A stretch of DNA of 33,522 nt from Clostridia bacterium. Its GTDB lineage: Bacteria > Bacillota > Clostridia > Christensenellales > Borkfalkiaceae. A program made the position numbers and the translations under genes. The stretch covers positions 1 through 33,522 of the forward strand of contig JAFTPQ010000073.1 in assembly GCA_017463205.1 (NCBI GenBank), in the 5' to 3' direction. Positions within the stretch are counted from its first letter, which is position 1; each line of letters starts with the position of its first letter. Shown here piece after piece: positions 6,884 through 15,855 of the stretch. The notes beneath the pieces were generated by a model that was not told where the DNA came from, searched no databases, and saw only the letters and a program-made list of their open reading frames with translations.

Positions 6884-8704
6884 GTGATAGACAAGCGAGC
6901 GAACGATCGGGAATTTCAAGAATTTCTGCGCGCTTTAAAACAAAGAAGCGACATTATAGAAGTGATCGGCAGTTACGTCGCATTAGATCGAAAGGGTGGA
7001 AATCATTGGGCGTGCTGTCCGTTCCATCATGAAAAAACGCCGTCGTTTGCAGTGAGCGAAGCCGATCAGTTTTATCATTGTTTCGGTTGCGGGGTTTCGG
7101 GGGACGTATTGGGGTTTGTCCGTGAAATCGAATCCACCGATTTTATGGGCGCGGTGCGGATCTTGGCGGCGCGCGCGAAGATGACCGTTCCCGAAAACAG
7201 CGGTTACGATACGGAAAAGGCGCAACAGATGAAAGAAAAACGCGAGCGTTTGGCTGCCATTATGCTCGATTCCGCGCGGTTTTATTTATCCAATCTTTAC
7301 AGCGGAGATTCGCGCGCGGACGTGCATTTGCAATATATCACCAAGCGCGGACTTGCGCCGACAACGGTAAAAAAATTCGGGTTGGGCGCGTCCCTCGATT
7401 TCTATTCGTTGCCCGAATATTTGCAAGATAAAGGATATCACAGGCAAGACTTATTAGACAGCGGCGCTGTATCGGAGGCAAAAAACGGAAAGTTGGTAGA
7501 CGGTTTGGCGAAGCGGCTGATCTTCCCCATCATCAATGCTTTCGATGAAGTGATCGCCTTCGGCGGGCGAAGATTGGAACAGTCGGATTTCGGAAAATAT
7601 CTTAATACGCGGGACACGTTGCTGTTCAACAAGAAAAAGACGCTGTACAACATCAATCTTTTGAAAAAATTGAAACGAGAACAACCGATCAAAGAAGTGA
7701 TCATCGTGGAAGGGTATATGGACACCATTTCCCTCTATCAAGCGGGGTTTAGAAACGTAGTGGCGTCTATGGGTACGTCGTTGACGAAAGAACAGGCGCG
7801 GTTGGTGAAGCGGTATTCGGACAACGTATTGATCAGTTACGACGGCGATTTCGCAGGACAAAAAGCCGATCTGCGCGGTTTGGAAATTTTAAACGAAGAA
7901 TCGTTACGGGTGCACGTTGTGCCGATGCCGGAGGGGCTTGATCCCGACGACGTTGCAAGGCAGGGCAAAGCCGCTTATCAAAAATGCTTGGATGCGGCGA
8001 TGTCGTTGGTCGATTATAAAATACACGCAACCGAACGGAAATACGAATTGAGCAATACGGCAGACAAGCGGCAGTTTATAAAAGAAGCGTTGCAGATCGT
8101 AGCGACGGCGGAAAGTGAAAGCGTCAAAGAGGAATTGCTGAAAAAATTACGCGATAAAACGGGCGTTTCTTATTCGGCGTTAGAACGGGACTTGCAACAT
8201 CTGCCCAAAGAAACGTCCGCAAAGGAAGAATTTACGTTGCCGCAGGACAAGTTTGCGGAAACGGCGGCGGGAACGGACAAGCAGATGAAAGCAGTGCGAT
8301 TTATTTTGGCTGCGAAGCTGTTTGGCGCTCCGTATGCGAAAAGTTTCGACGTTGGCGAATTGCCCCTGCATAACGAAACGCATATCATCGTGGCGCAGTA
8401 TATCGTCGGGCAGGAAAAAGCGGGGCAACGGATCCGTCCCAGCGAATTGTTTGAAGTGTTGGACGAAAACTGTGAGGAATTGAACGAGATCCTCGATTTA
8501 AACTATGGAGAACGTTTGACGGGCGAGGTTGCCGAGCGGTTTTTCAACGACAGCGTAAAAACGTTGCGAGAGGATAAGTTAGAGCGTGAAATATCTTCGT
8601 ACAGCGCAGAATACGCCGCGGCGACGGATGAGGAAGAACGAAAACAGATCGCGAAGAAATTAAGTGAATGTATTCAGCGCAAAAATGCGTTGAAGAAGGG
8701 ATGA
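6884..8704 (+). CDS. dnaG: DNA primase
   Basis: Synthesises RNA primers at the replication fork with DnaB helicase. The N-terminal CHC2 zinc domain shows C45-P-F-H48 and C66-F-G-C69. The catalytic core carries the TOPRIM signature IIVEGYMDT and the acidic SYDGDFAGQKA. The C-terminal part (from about residue 430) is the helicase-interaction region, weakly conserved as usual. Length is 606 residues, as expected. The GTG start at 6884 has an excellent AAAGGAGGTGG at 6868-6877. It is followed by rpoD after 91 bp, the classical macromolecular synthesis operon arrangement, here without an adjacent rpsU. Confidence 0.98.
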   Translation: MIDKRANDREFQEFLRALKQRSDIIEVIGSYVALDRKGGNHWACCPFHHEKTPSFAVSEADQFYHCFGCGVSGDVLGFVREIESTDFMGAVRILAARAKMTVPENSGYDTEKAQQMKEKRERLAAIMLDSARFYLSNLYSGDSRADVHLQYITKRGLAPTTVKKFGLGASLDFYSLPEYLQDKGYHRQDLLDSGAVSEAKNGKLVDGLAKRLIFPIINAFDEVIAFGGRRLEQSDFGKYLNTRDTLLFNKKKTLYNINLLKKLKREQPIKEVIIVEGYMDTISLYQAGFRNVVASMGTSLTKEQARLVKRYSDNVLISYDGDFAGQKADLRGLEILNEESLRVHVVPMPEGLDPDDVARQGKAAYQKCLDAAMSLVDYKIHATERKYELSNTADKRQFIKEALQIVATAESESVKEELLKKLRDKTGVSYSALERDLQHLPKETSAKEEFTLPQDKFAETAAGTDKQMKAVRFILAAKLFGAPYAKSFDVGELPLHNETHIIVAQYIVGQEKAGQRIRPSELFEVLDENCEELNEILDLNYGERLTGEVAERFFNDSVKTLREDKLEREISSYSAEYAAATDEEERKQIAKKLSECIQRKNALKKG

Positions 8705-8795
8705 CGAACCGCCAAAAGAAAACGGCATTGTCAAAAAAAATAAAAGAGAAAGGATAAACAGAAACACTGTTTCGGTATAAACGGAGGATAAAAAG

Positions 8796-9851
8796 GTGAA
8801 TATATCCGATCAAAAACTTAACGAAATTTTAGCAGGCATCATCGGCAATTACGGCAAAAAAGGGAGTATTTCCACCAACGCGCTTTGCGATATTTTGGAA
8901 AAATACGACACCAACGCCAACCAGATCGATTACGTGTACAAATCGCTGGGAGAAGCCGGGATCCAGATCGTGGACGAGGATCAAAGGGATAGAGAATTGT
9001 TCGAGCAAGCGCTCTCGGATATCGGTTTGGACGATCCTGTTAAAATGTACCTCAAAGACATTGGGCGCGTGCCCCTGTTGTCGGCGGAGGAAGAAGTCGA
9101 TCTTGCAAAACGTATGCAAGAAGACGACGAGGCTGCGAAAAAACGCTTGTCGGAAGCAAACTTGCGTTTGGTGGTTTCCATCGCCAAACGGTATGTGGGG
9201 CGCGGAATGCTCTTTCTCGATCTGATCCAAGAAGGAAACCTCGGCTTGATGAAAGCGGTGGAAAAATTCGATTATCAGAAAGGGTTTAAATTTTCGACGT
9301 ATGCAACGTGGTGGATCCGTCAATCGATCACCCGCGCGATCGCCGATCAGGCGCGTACCATTCGTATTCCCGTGCATATGGTGGAAACGATCAATAAATT
9401 AACGCGCGTGCAGCGTTTGTTGTTGCAAGAACTCGGCAGAGAACCTTTGCCCGGCGAAATTGCGGAAAAGATGGGTGTGACGGAAGAAAGAGTGCGCGAA
9501 ATACAAAAGATCGCGCAAGACCCCGTATCTTTGGAAACGCCGATCGGGGAAGAAGAAGACAGCCATTTGGGCGATTTTATCGAAGACGAAAAAACGACGA
9601 CGCCCAGCGAATCGGTTGCGTTTACGATGTTGAAAGAGCAACTTTTGGGGGTGTTGGACACTTTAACTCCGCGCGAAGAAAAGGTGTTACGCCTTCGTTA
9701 CGGCATTGACGACGGCAAACCCAGAACGCTGGAAGAAGTAGGCAAAGAATTTAACGTTACCCGTGAACGTATTCGTCAGATCGAAGCGAAAGCGTTGAGA
9801 AAACTTCGCCATCCTTCGCGCAGCAAAAAGCTGAAAGATTTTCTCGAATAA
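8796..9851 (+). CDS. rpoD: RNA polymerase primary sigma factor SigA/RpoD
   Basis: The housekeeping sigma-70 factor. Residues 1-65 form a region 1.1-like helical domain. [17 protein letters not shown] is region 1.2. [30 protein letters not shown] through [18 protein letters not shown] covers regions 2.1-2.4 (-10 recognition). Region 3 follows, and the end ([32 protein letters not shown]) is region 4 with the -35 helix-turn-helix. At 351 residues it is the compact Gram-positive form. The GTG start at 8796 has ACGGAGG at 8781-8787. The stop overlaps the next start in TAATG, indicating translational coupling to trmK. Confidence 0.98.
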   Translation: MNISDQKLNEILAGIIGNYGKKGSISTNALCDILEKYDTNANQIDYVYKSLGEAGIQIVDEDQRDRELFEQALSDIGLDDPVKMYLKDIGRVPLLSAEEEVDLAKRMQEDDEAAKKRLSEANLRLVVSIAKRYVGRGMLFLDLIQEGNLGLMKAVEKFDYQKGFKFSTYATWWIRQSITRAIADQARTIRIPVHMVETINKLTRVQRLLLQELGREPLPGEIAEKMGVTEERVREIQKIAQDPVSLETPIGEEEDSHLGDFIEDEKTTTPSESVAFTMLKEQLLGVLDTLTPREEKVLRLRYGIDDGKPRTLEEVGKEFNVTRERIRQIEAKALRKLRHPSRSKKLKDFLE

Positions 9852-10546
9852 TGGGATACAGTAAGCGTATCGATATGCTGTGTTCGTTGTTGACGGAGGC
9901 GGAAACGTTTGCCGACGTGGGATGCGATCACGGCTATTGTTCAGAATATATGCTGAAAAACGGGCTTTGTCGAAAGGCGATCTTGTCCGATATCAGCAAA
10001 GGCAGTTTGTCAAAAGCGGAAGTATTGCTTGCCGAATATATTGCGGACGGCAGAGCGGTTTCCGTGCTTGGCGACGGCTTTTTAGGTGTAGAGCGGGACG
10101 TGGATGAAGTGTTGATCGCCGGGATGGGAGGCAGTGAAATCGTTTCCATCTTGTCGGACGAAAAATACGGGTTTATTCCCAAGCGGTTTGTGTTTCAGCC
10201 GATGCACGACGCGGAAAAATTGCGGAGATATTTGTTGGAAAACGGCGCGTGTATTTTGCGTGATTTTACGTTTGAAGACGGGAAATATTACGACGTGATC
10301 GTAGGTGTCAACGAGGCGGAAAATGCAAAACGAGGGGGGCAGGTATGCGTTTACTCGTCTGCTGAGTGCGAATTTGGCAAAGAAAATTTACAAAATATGC
10401 CAAAGGCGTTTGTATCGAAAATACAAAAGCTTATCAAAAACACAGCGGCGTATTTAAGCAATCCCGATCTGCAAGAGGAAAGCAGGATCGCGCTGGAAAA
10501 CAAGAAAAAACGTTTGGAAGGAGTGCTTTGCGGTGAAATTAAATGA
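9851..10546 (+). CDS. trmK: tRNA (adenine-22-N1)-methyltransferase
   Basis: A COG2384 SAM-dependent enzyme methylating A22 in tRNAs, as YqfN/TrmK does in Bacillus. SAM-binding motif I is DVGCDHGY (22-29). VLIAGMGGSEI (about 88-98) is the family's glycine-rich motif, and FQPMHDAEKLRRYL follows. The ATG overlaps the rpoD stop by one base, so it needs no separate ribosome entry. It sits directly after sigA, as in Bacillus. Oddity: bases 10331-10358 carry a copy of the dispersed motif core (GGGGGCAGGTATGCG), encoding KRGGQVCVYSS in the variable region between the catalytic domain and the C-terminal helices. Confidence 0.94.
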   Translation: MGYSKRIDMLCSLLTEAETFADVGCDHGYCSEYMLKNGLCRKAILSDISKGSLSKAEVLLAEYIADGRAVSVLGDGFLGVERDVDEVLIAGMGGSEIVSILSDEKYGFIPKRFVFQPMHDAEKLRRYLLENGACILRDFTFEDGKYYDVIVGVNEAENAKRGGQVCVYSSAECEFGKENLQNMPKAFVSKIQKLIKNTAAYLSNPDLQEESRIALENKKKRLEGVLCGEIK

Positions 10547-11363
10547 AATTTATCAAATAGCGGATAAAATTGCGCCGAAAAAGCTCAGCGACGCATATTG
10601 CGCGGCGTACGGCGCGTACGATAACAGCGGCGTGCTGATCGATACGGGCGACGAAGTGACGGGCGTGTTGTTTTCGCTTGATCTGTCGTTTGCGGCGATC
10701 GATGCTGCGGAAAAAGCGGGGACAAACCTGATCATCACGCATCATCCGGCGATGTATGGGAAATTGAACCATGCGCGTGCGGAAGCGGACGATTTGGTGG
10801 AAAGAAAGTTGGTGAAATGCCTTCGCAAAGGGATATCCGTGCTGTCGATGCACCTCAATTTAGACACGGCGGAGGGCGGAATCGACGAAAGTTTGCAAAT
10901 GGGCGTCTGCCTTGCCGCAAACGAAGATATGACGGAAAAAGAATGGGAAAAAACCTTGCAAGCTACGCAAAAAATGCACGTTTTCGACGGCGGCGCGTAC
11001 GGCAGAGTTTACGACGTTTCCCAAACTTCTTTAAAAGCGTTGCAAACGGGGATAGAACGTCGCTTTTCCACGGCGAGAGCAGTGGTTTACGGGCAAGAAA
11101 GAAAGATTGGACGCGCGGCGAGTTTTTGCGGCGCAGGCGCGGACGACGAAGCTGTGCGATTTGCATTAAAATGCGGCGCGGACGTCATCATTTCGTCCGA
11201 TTTCAAGCATCACGTATTGACGTATGCGGTGGAATCGGGGTTATCGGTGATCATTTTGACGCATTACGCGTCGGAAAATTACGGATTTAAAAAGTATTAT
11301 GAAAAAATCCGTCGGCAAACGGAACTTCCTTGTGTGTATCACGAGGACGCCGATTTGCTTTGA
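10533..11363 (+). CDS. Nif3-like dinuclear metal centre protein (DUF34, YqfO/YbgI family)
   Basis: A cytoplasmic member of the NIF3/DUF34 family, a conserved metal-binding group sometimes linked to GTP cyclohydrolase-like or metal-trafficking roles; precise function is unsettled. Metal ligands are visible as ITHHPAMY (H70, H71), MHLNLD (H107, D111) and THYASEN near residue 244. At 276 residues it is the short form, lacking the extra PII-like insert found in Bacillus YqfO (about 370). The GTG at 10533 lies inside the end of trmK (14-bp overlap), with GGAAGGAG at 10516-10523. The TrmK-Nif3 pairing is widely conserved in Bacillota. Confidence 0.93.
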   Translation: MKLNEIYQIADKIAPKKLSDAYCAAYGAYDNSGVLIDTGDEVTGVLFSLDLSFAAIDAAEKAGTNLIITHHPAMYGKLNHARAEADDLVERKLVKCLRKGISVLSMHLNLDTAEGGIDESLQMGVCLAANEDMTEKEWEKTLQATQKMHVFDGGAYGRVYDVSQTSLKALQTGIERRFSTARAVVYGQERKIGRAASFCGAGADDEAVRFALKCGADVIISSDFKHHVLTYAVESGLSVIILTHYASENYGFKKYYEKIRRQTELPCVYHEDADLL

Positions 11364-11378
11364 CGGGAGGGAGATATT

Positions 11379-12077
11379 ATGTCAATAAAAGCTATTTTAA
11401 ACTATCAGGAAATCGACACGAAGCTCTATAAAATAGAGCGCGAGTTGGCTGGGTGCGAGGAACGGAAAGAGTACGTAAAGATCAAGAAATTTTTAGAAAC
11501 TGCGCCCGAGAAGTTGGATTCGTTGGAAGTGAAAGCGACGGCGTTGAAAGCAGAAGCGGCGGAGATCACGAAAAAATACGCGCAAGCCGAAGAAACCTTG
11601 AAAGATTTCGAGCATTTGGACGAATTGGTGAATGAAGGCGCAGACATTGCTTTTTATAAAAAGAAAGCGCAATCCATTTACGATCAGTTGAGAAAGTTGA
11701 AATCGGACCTCAACGCATTGACAGGAAACATCAAAGCGACGGATGAAGAATATCAAAAATTGAAAAAGCAGGTAATCGCGGCGCAAAAGCAATATCCCGC
11801 GGTGTCCGAAAAATACAAGGCAGTGAAAGCGACCAGCGAAGAACAACGCAAAACGATCGAAGCGGAGCTTGCAAAAGTGTCGAAAGAAGTGCCTGCGGAG
11901 CTGCTGGAAGTGTATCAAACAAAACGAAAGGAGCGGATATTCCCCGTCGTAGGCGAATTGACAGGCAATCGCTGTCCTTATTGCAGTATGGAACCGCCTC
12001 TTGCGGCGCGAAATAAATTGACGGGCGGCGGAACGATCGAATGTGACAACTGTCACCGCATTATTTTCAGCAATTAA
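11379..12077 (+). CDS. Coiled-coil zinc-ribbon protein, COG1579
   Basis: A 232-residue protein with a long charged helical coiled coil (about residues 1-190, rich in K, E, A and Q) and a C-terminal C4 zinc ribbon with C199-P-Y-C202 and C222-D-N-C225. This is the COG1579 architecture, whose role is not well established; nucleic-acid or protein binding has been proposed. A strong GGGAGGGAG lies at 11364-11372, and the gene follows the Nif3-like gene by 15 bp, so it is part of the same operon. Such Nif3-COG1579 neighbourhoods are common in Clostridia. Confidence 0.92.
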   Translation: MSIKAILNYQEIDTKLYKIERELAGCEERKEYVKIKKFLETAPEKLDSLEVKATALKAEAAEITKKYAQAEETLKDFEHLDELVNEGADIAFYKKKAQSIYDQLRKLKSDLNALTGNIKATDEEYQKLKKQVIAAQKQYPAVSEKYKAVKATSEEQRKTIEAELAKVSKEVPAELLEVYQTKRKERIFPVVGELTGNRCPYCSMEPPLAARNKLTGGGTIECDNCHRIIFSN

Positions 12078-12098
12078 ACGTTTGGCAATTAAACGTTT
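12071..12098 (+). repeat. 13-bp direct repeat at the gene end
   Basis: CAATTAAACGTTT occurs at 12071-12083 and 12086-12098. The first copy contains the stop codon of the COG1579 gene. The likely cause is a short local duplication; no function is evident. Confidence 0.5.
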
Positions 12099-12138
12099 TG
12101 ACGGCACGTTTTTCAGCGAAAACACATAAAATGATAAC

Positions 12139-13209
12139 GTGCAAAAAGTAACGGCGAATATTCATTTGGGAAACATACGGCGGAATGCGCAACGGTTTGT
12201 CTCTCTTACGGGGGAAGAGCTGTGTGCGGTGGTGAAGGCGAATGCGTACGGACACGGCGCGGAAGAAGTGGTAAACGCTTTGGAAGGCGTGGCGAGTTGT
12301 TTTGCCGTTGCGCTGATCGAGGAAGGTTTGGCGATCAGGACGGCGGCTTGCGGAAAAGATATTTTGGTGTTTTCACCGCCGATCTGCGAAGAAGAAGGTT
12401 TGGCGATCGCCGAAAACGGATTTATTGCAACCGTGCCCGATTTATGGACGGCGAAGTTGTTGGCGAAAATATGCGGACGGCGAGGCTTGCCGTTGCGGGT
12501 ACATTTAAAAACGAATACGGGTATGAACCGATACGGTATGAACGGCTCTGCATTGGGTAAAGTATGCAAATATTTATCCGATAAACCGTACGTGCAGGTG
12601 GAGGGGATCTACACTCATTTGTATGGTGTGACGCGCGCGCAAGCGGAAGAACAACGGCGGCTGTTTTTAAAACATTTGGATATTTGTAAACGCTATTTTC
12701 CGTCGGTGAACGTACACATGGGTGGCACGTACGCGGCTTTGTTGGGTGAAGATTTCCGTTTTGGAATGACGCGCGTAGGGCTTGGATTGTACGGTTATCT
12801 GCCGACGGCAGAGGGCGTGACGGCAGAACTTTCCGATGCATTGGGCTTGGAAAAGGGTATGACGGTACAAACGAAAGTGGCGGCAAACAGATTGTATTCT
12901 TTTGGCGGAGTCGGGTACGGCAAAAATTTGTCGGCGGAGGAAAAATCGGGCGTAAAACGTTTGGCGGTTTGTCGCTTTGGATATGCAGACGGTTTTTTAC
13001 GGAAACGGGAAAACGGCACTTGTCACAGCGAGGAAAACGCCAATACGCTGTGTATGGACGTTTGTATTCGCAAAAACGGAAAACGGCGCGGGCAGAGGAT
13101 CGAAGTGATGTCGGACGCGGCGCAAACGGCGAATGCGACGGGAACGATCCCTTACGAAGTGTTATGCGCGGCAACGCGACGGGCGGAGTTTGTATATGAT
13201 AACGACTAA
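12139..13209 (+). CDS. alr: Alanine racemase
   Basis: A PLP enzyme interconverting L- and D-alanine for peptidoglycan. The PLP lysine is K33 in VVKANAYGHG, the second catalytic base is Y260 in GGVGYGKNL, and TRVGLGLYGY carries the arginine contacting PLP. The two-domain length (356) is slightly short. The C-terminal domain is compact: CMD is kept, but the usual following VDV segment is replaced by CIRKNGKRRG. The GTG at 12139 is the only reasonable start upstream of the conserved N-terminus, and its ribosome binding site is poor. The end overlaps the next gene by 14 bp. Function is well supported; activity has not been tested. Confidence 0.92.
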   Translation: MQKVTANIHLGNIRRNAQRFVSLTGEELCAVVKANAYGHGAEEVVNALEGVASCFAVALIEEGLAIRTAACGKDILVFSPPICEEEGLAIAENGFIATVPDLWTAKLLAKICGRRGLPLRVHLKTNTGMNRYGMNGSALGKVCKYLSDKPYVQVEGIYTHLYGVTRAQAEEQRRLFLKHLDICKRYFPSVNVHMGGTYAALLGEDFRFGMTRVGLGLYGYLPTAEGVTAELSDALGLEKGMTVQTKVAANRLYSFGGVGYGKNLSAEEKSGVKRLAVCRFGYADGFLRKRENGTCHSEENANTLCMDVCIRKNGKRRGQRIEVMSDAAQTANATGTIPYEVLCAATRRAEFVYDND

Positions 13210-13855
13210 ATTGTGGTTTGTCGAACAGGAAAAGACGGAAAGGGCGGACGACCGTATCGAGCAGAAAAAACGTTTACGCGCTTATATGAAAGGAAAGCGC
13301 GGCGAAACGGAAAACCGAGACGTGAAAGAGAGAGCTTTAATCGAAAATTTTTGTGAAAATTTTTTGGGCGAAAATCATGAAACGACGGGGGCAGGTATGC
13401 GACGAACCTTTTTTGTATACCTGTCGCGCGCCTCGGAAGCTCCGACGGATAAACTGATCGAGCGGTTGTTGGAAAAGGGGCAAAAAGTATGTTGTCCACG
13501 GAAGATCGAAGGCAAAAAAGGCGAAATGGAAGCCGTTTTATACGGCGAAGATTTCACGTTGGACGAGTATGGGATTCGAGAACCCGTCGGACAAGCCTAT
13601 CAAGGAGATATCGACGTGGCGGTAGTACCGCTGTTGGCGGTGGATCGGCAAGGCAATCGATTGGGATACGGCGGCGGATATTACGATCGTTTTTTAACGA
13701 AATATCCCACGGCGCAACGGGTGGCATACTGTTACGATTTTCAAATCGTCCGTGAAGTTCCTATAAACGACACGGATCAGCGTATGGACAAGATCGTAAC
13801 GGAAAAACAGGTGCTTATCGTCGAAAACAAACGAACAATCGACGAAGACATATAA
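13196..13855 (+). CDS. 5-formyltetrahydrofolate cyclo-ligase
   Basis: Converts 5-formyl-THF to 5,10-methenyl-THF using ATP, returning stored folate to one-carbon metabolism. The signature GYGGGYYDRF is at residues 157-166. LIERLLEKGQKVCCPR and VAVVPLLAVDRQGNRLG are the other family blocks. The ATG at 13196 overlaps the alr end by 14 bp and has GGCGGAG just upstream; an in-frame ATG at 13133 would only extend into alr. Residues 59-72 (ENHETTGAGMRR) look inserted between the first helix and the first strand, and are encoded partly by the dispersed motif at 13387-13400. Length is 219 residues, compared with about 180-200 normally. Confidence 0.92.
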   Translation: MITTKLWFVEQEKTERADDRIEQKKRLRAYMKGKRGETENRDVKERALIENFCENFLGENHETTGAGMRRTFFVYLSRASEAPTDKLIERLLEKGQKVCCPRKIEGKKGEMEAVLYGEDFTLDEYGIREPVGQAYQGDIDVAVVPLLAVDRQGNRLGYGGGYYDRFLTKYPTAQRVAYCYDFQIVREVPINDTDQRMDKIVTEKQVLIVENKRTIDEDI

Positions 13856-13920
13856 AAAGAAATTTACAATGTCTGTTGAGGGCGGAATCAGCGGACAAAT
13901 AAGGATGAAGAGGGCAAAAA

Positions 13921-14658
13921 ATGGCAAACATGAAAAAGAAACTGAAAAAAATCGGCAGATACGTATGGGAGATGATCAAAGGTTCGTTCCCCGCAGGATT
14001 GATGTATTGTATGGCAGGGGCGATTTTGCTGATGCTGACGATGAAAGGCGAAACGATCACGTGGAGCAGCTCAAAACTGACGTGGACGTTGGTTTGTATT
14101 CTCGGCGCAGGCGCGTATAATGCGCTGATCATGTGGGCAAACGGCGGACAGCATTACGAAATGTTGGTTTCGGGCAATATCAAACGTACGTCGTCGGAAA
14201 TGTACGGTACGGAATACAAAATTTCTACGCACAAGGAAGCGAAAGAATACCGCGCGTGGAAAGGGTTTGTGTTCGGTGCATTCGTTGCGGTGTTGCCGCT
14301 GGTTGTCGGGATCATATTCGGCTGTAATCAAACTTTGATCGATAAAGGGGAGATGAACGGCGGCGCGTTGAGTATTTTCGTATTGGTGTCGTTTTTCCTT
14401 TCGGGTTGGTCGATTTTGCCTTTCTATTATTTAAACGTTTCCGGGACGATTCAGATCAGCTATTTCATTTCCTGTTTATTTGCGCTGATTCCCATTGCCG
14501 TTTCGGGCGCGTTCTATATCGCAGGTGCTTATGCGCGCAGGAATAAAGCGCTTCGTGCGCAGGAATTGGCGGATAAAGCGGCTGCCGCAGAAGCGCAAAA
14601 AGTGAAAAAGATCAATTACGGCGGGTTGCCCGGTACGAAGCCAAAAAAACGCAAATAA
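13921..14658 (+). CDS. Unknown five-segment membrane protein
   Basis: I do not recognise this family. The 245-residue product has hydrophobic segments at about 24-42, 52-72, 115-134, 148-170 and 179-203. A basic amphipathic N-terminus (MANMKKKLKKIGRYVWEMIK) and a soluble Ala/Lys-rich tail ending KPKKRK lie at the ends. The loop at about 73-114 is hydrophilic and contains the RTSSEMYGTEYK stretch. By the positive-inside rule both the N-terminal region and the tail should be cytoplasmic, which conflicts with five segments unless one is not transmembrane. AGAGGG lies just upstream of the ATG. It sits between the folate ligase gene and rsmD without clear functional linkage. Confidence 0.8.
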   Translation: MANMKKKLKKIGRYVWEMIKGSFPAGLMYCMAGAILLMLTMKGETITWSSSKLTWTLVCILGAGAYNALIMWANGGQHYEMLVSGNIKRTSSEMYGTEYKISTHKEAKEYRAWKGFVFGAFVAVLPLVVGIIFGCNQTLIDKGEMNGGALSIFVLVSFFLSGWSILPFYYLNVSGTIQISYFISCLFALIPIAVSGAFYIAGAYARRNKALRAQELADKAAAAEAQKVKKINYGGLPGTKPKKRK

Positions 14659-14680
14659 GGCAGGCATGTACGCGTTGAAA
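14659..14680 (+). repeat. Dispersed motif copy (variant)
   Basis: GGCAGGCATGTACGCGTTGA, immediately after the stop of the unknown membrane protein gene, shares the GTACGCGTTGA block with copies at 4091 and 23539. Confidence 0.45.
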
Positions 14681-14750
14681 TAAAAACAGCGCAATAATAT
14701 GGCGAAAGTAACATTAAAAAATTCGTCGGAGAAATCGGAGAAAGAAAAAT

Positions 14751-15335
14751 ATGAGGATCATCGGCGGTAAATACAGAAGCAGGGTGTTGGCGGAATTTCC
14801 GGGCGAAGACGTGCGCCCCACGTCCGATCGGGTGAAAGAATCGTTGTTTAATATCCTTTCGTTAAAAATGTATGGGGCGCGTGTGCTCGATCTGTTTTCG
14901 GGTAGCGGCGCGTTGGGATTGGAGTGTTTGTCCCGAGGTGCGAAAGAAGTGACGTTTAACGATTTTTCCAAAGACAGCATCGCGATATTGAAAAAGAATT
15001 TAGCGACGTTAAAAATAGCGGTCAACGGGGAGGAAGCAAAGGTCTGTCAATACGATTTTGCCGCGTGTTTAGACGTTGCGCGAGGTGCTTTCGATATTAT
15101 TTTTCTCGATCCGCCCTATCGTTTTGATTATGGTCGGAAAGCGTTGGAGAAGATTGCAAAACGCAACTTATTGACGGAAACGGGCATTGTCGTCTACGAG
15201 CGCGATCGCGCATTTGTTGGCGCAGTGGACGGTTTGGAACAATATGACGAACGAAAATACGGCAAAACCTATCTCACCTTTTTCCGCCGCGTGTCAAAGG
15301 CAGAAGAAAGCGAAAAAACAGATACGGAAAAGTGA
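14751..15335 (+). CDS. rsmD: 16S rRNA (guanine-966-N2)-methyltransferase
   Basis: Methylates G966 of 16S rRNA during 30S assembly. The N-terminus MRIIGGKYRSRVL and PTSDRVKESLFNIL are diagnostic. SAM motif I is VLDLFSGSGALGLE, and the catalytic motif for N2-methylation is DPPY at 120-123. Length (194) fits the family. GGAG lies upstream of the ATG. It is followed 19 bp later by coaD, the usual rsmD-coaD pair in bacteria. Confidence 0.97.
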   Translation: MRIIGGKYRSRVLAEFPGEDVRPTSDRVKESLFNILSLKMYGARVLDLFSGSGALGLECLSRGAKEVTFNDFSKDSIAILKKNLATLKIAVNGEEAKVCQYDFAACLDVARGAFDIIFLDPPYRFDYGRKALEKIAKRNLLTETGIVVYERDRAFVGAVDGLEQYDERKYGKTYLTFFRRVSKAEESEKTDTEK

Positions 15336-15354
15336 GAGCATCAAGGAGAAGAAA

Positions 15355-15846
15355 ATGGCAAAAGACGTAAAAAAATGTATTTTTGCGGGTACGTTCGATC
15401 CGCCCACCTTGGGGCATAAAGCAGTGATCGAACAGTGCCTTACGTTGTTTGACGAAGTGGTGGTGGCGTTGATGGTCAATCCGTCGAAAACACCGTGTTT
15501 TACGGTGGAACAACGCAAAGAAATGTTGGCGTTGACAGTGAACGATCCGCGCGTTTTTGTCGTGACGGCGGAAGGGACGGTGACAGATCTTGTCGTGCGC
15601 GAACAGGCTTGTTGCTACGTCCGCGGAATACGGAACGGAACCGATCTCGATTACGAAAACGCCAATTTTTACGCCAGCAAAAAGCTGTCGGAAGATCTGC
15701 TTGCCGTATATTTGCCTTGTCCGCAGCATCTGTTGCACGTCAGTTCGTCTATGGTGCGGAACAGCCTGAAATTCGGCACGCCTATCGACGAATACGTAAC
15801 GAAAGAAGTGAAAGAATATATCGAAAAAGTATTAAAAAGCAAGTGA
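15355..15846 (+). CDS. coaD: Phosphopantetheine adenylyltransferase
   Basis: Catalyses the penultimate step of coenzyme A synthesis, adenylating 4'-phosphopantetheine with ATP. The nucleotidyltransferase motif is TFDPPTLGH (13-21, the T/HXGH motif). VRGIRNGTDLDYE and the C-terminal SSSMVR are family signatures. The ATG at 15355 with AAGGAG upstream gives 163 residues, the normal length; an upstream in-frame ATG at 15187 would only extend into rsmD. The second residue of the classical GSFDP motif is Gly-Thr here (AGTFDPP), which is common in the family. Confidence 0.96.
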   Translation: MAKDVKKCIFAGTFDPPTLGHKAVIEQCLTLFDEVVVALMVNPSKTPCFTVEQRKEMLALTVNDPRVFVVTAEGTVTDLVVREQACCYVRGIRNGTDLDYENANFYASKKLSEDLLAVYLPCPQHLLHVSSSMVRNSLKFGTPIDEYVTKEVKEYIEKVLKSK

Positions 15847-15855
15847 GGAGGGCGT

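Noticed and set aside
11493..12125. 210-codon minus-strand frame opposite the COG1579 gene
   Set aside because: The Phe/Arg-rich product is the mirror of a Lys/Glu/Ala-rich coiled coil; no ribosome binding site or family resemblance.
12422..13174. 250-codon minus-strand frame opposite alr
   Set aside because: Pro/Arg/Ser-rich shadow of the racemase gene with no known motif.
14699..14770. 23-codon open frame (MAKVTLKNSS...) overlapping the rsmD start
   Set aside because: It has no ribosome binding site of its own and overlaps the well-supported rsmD start; too short to support.
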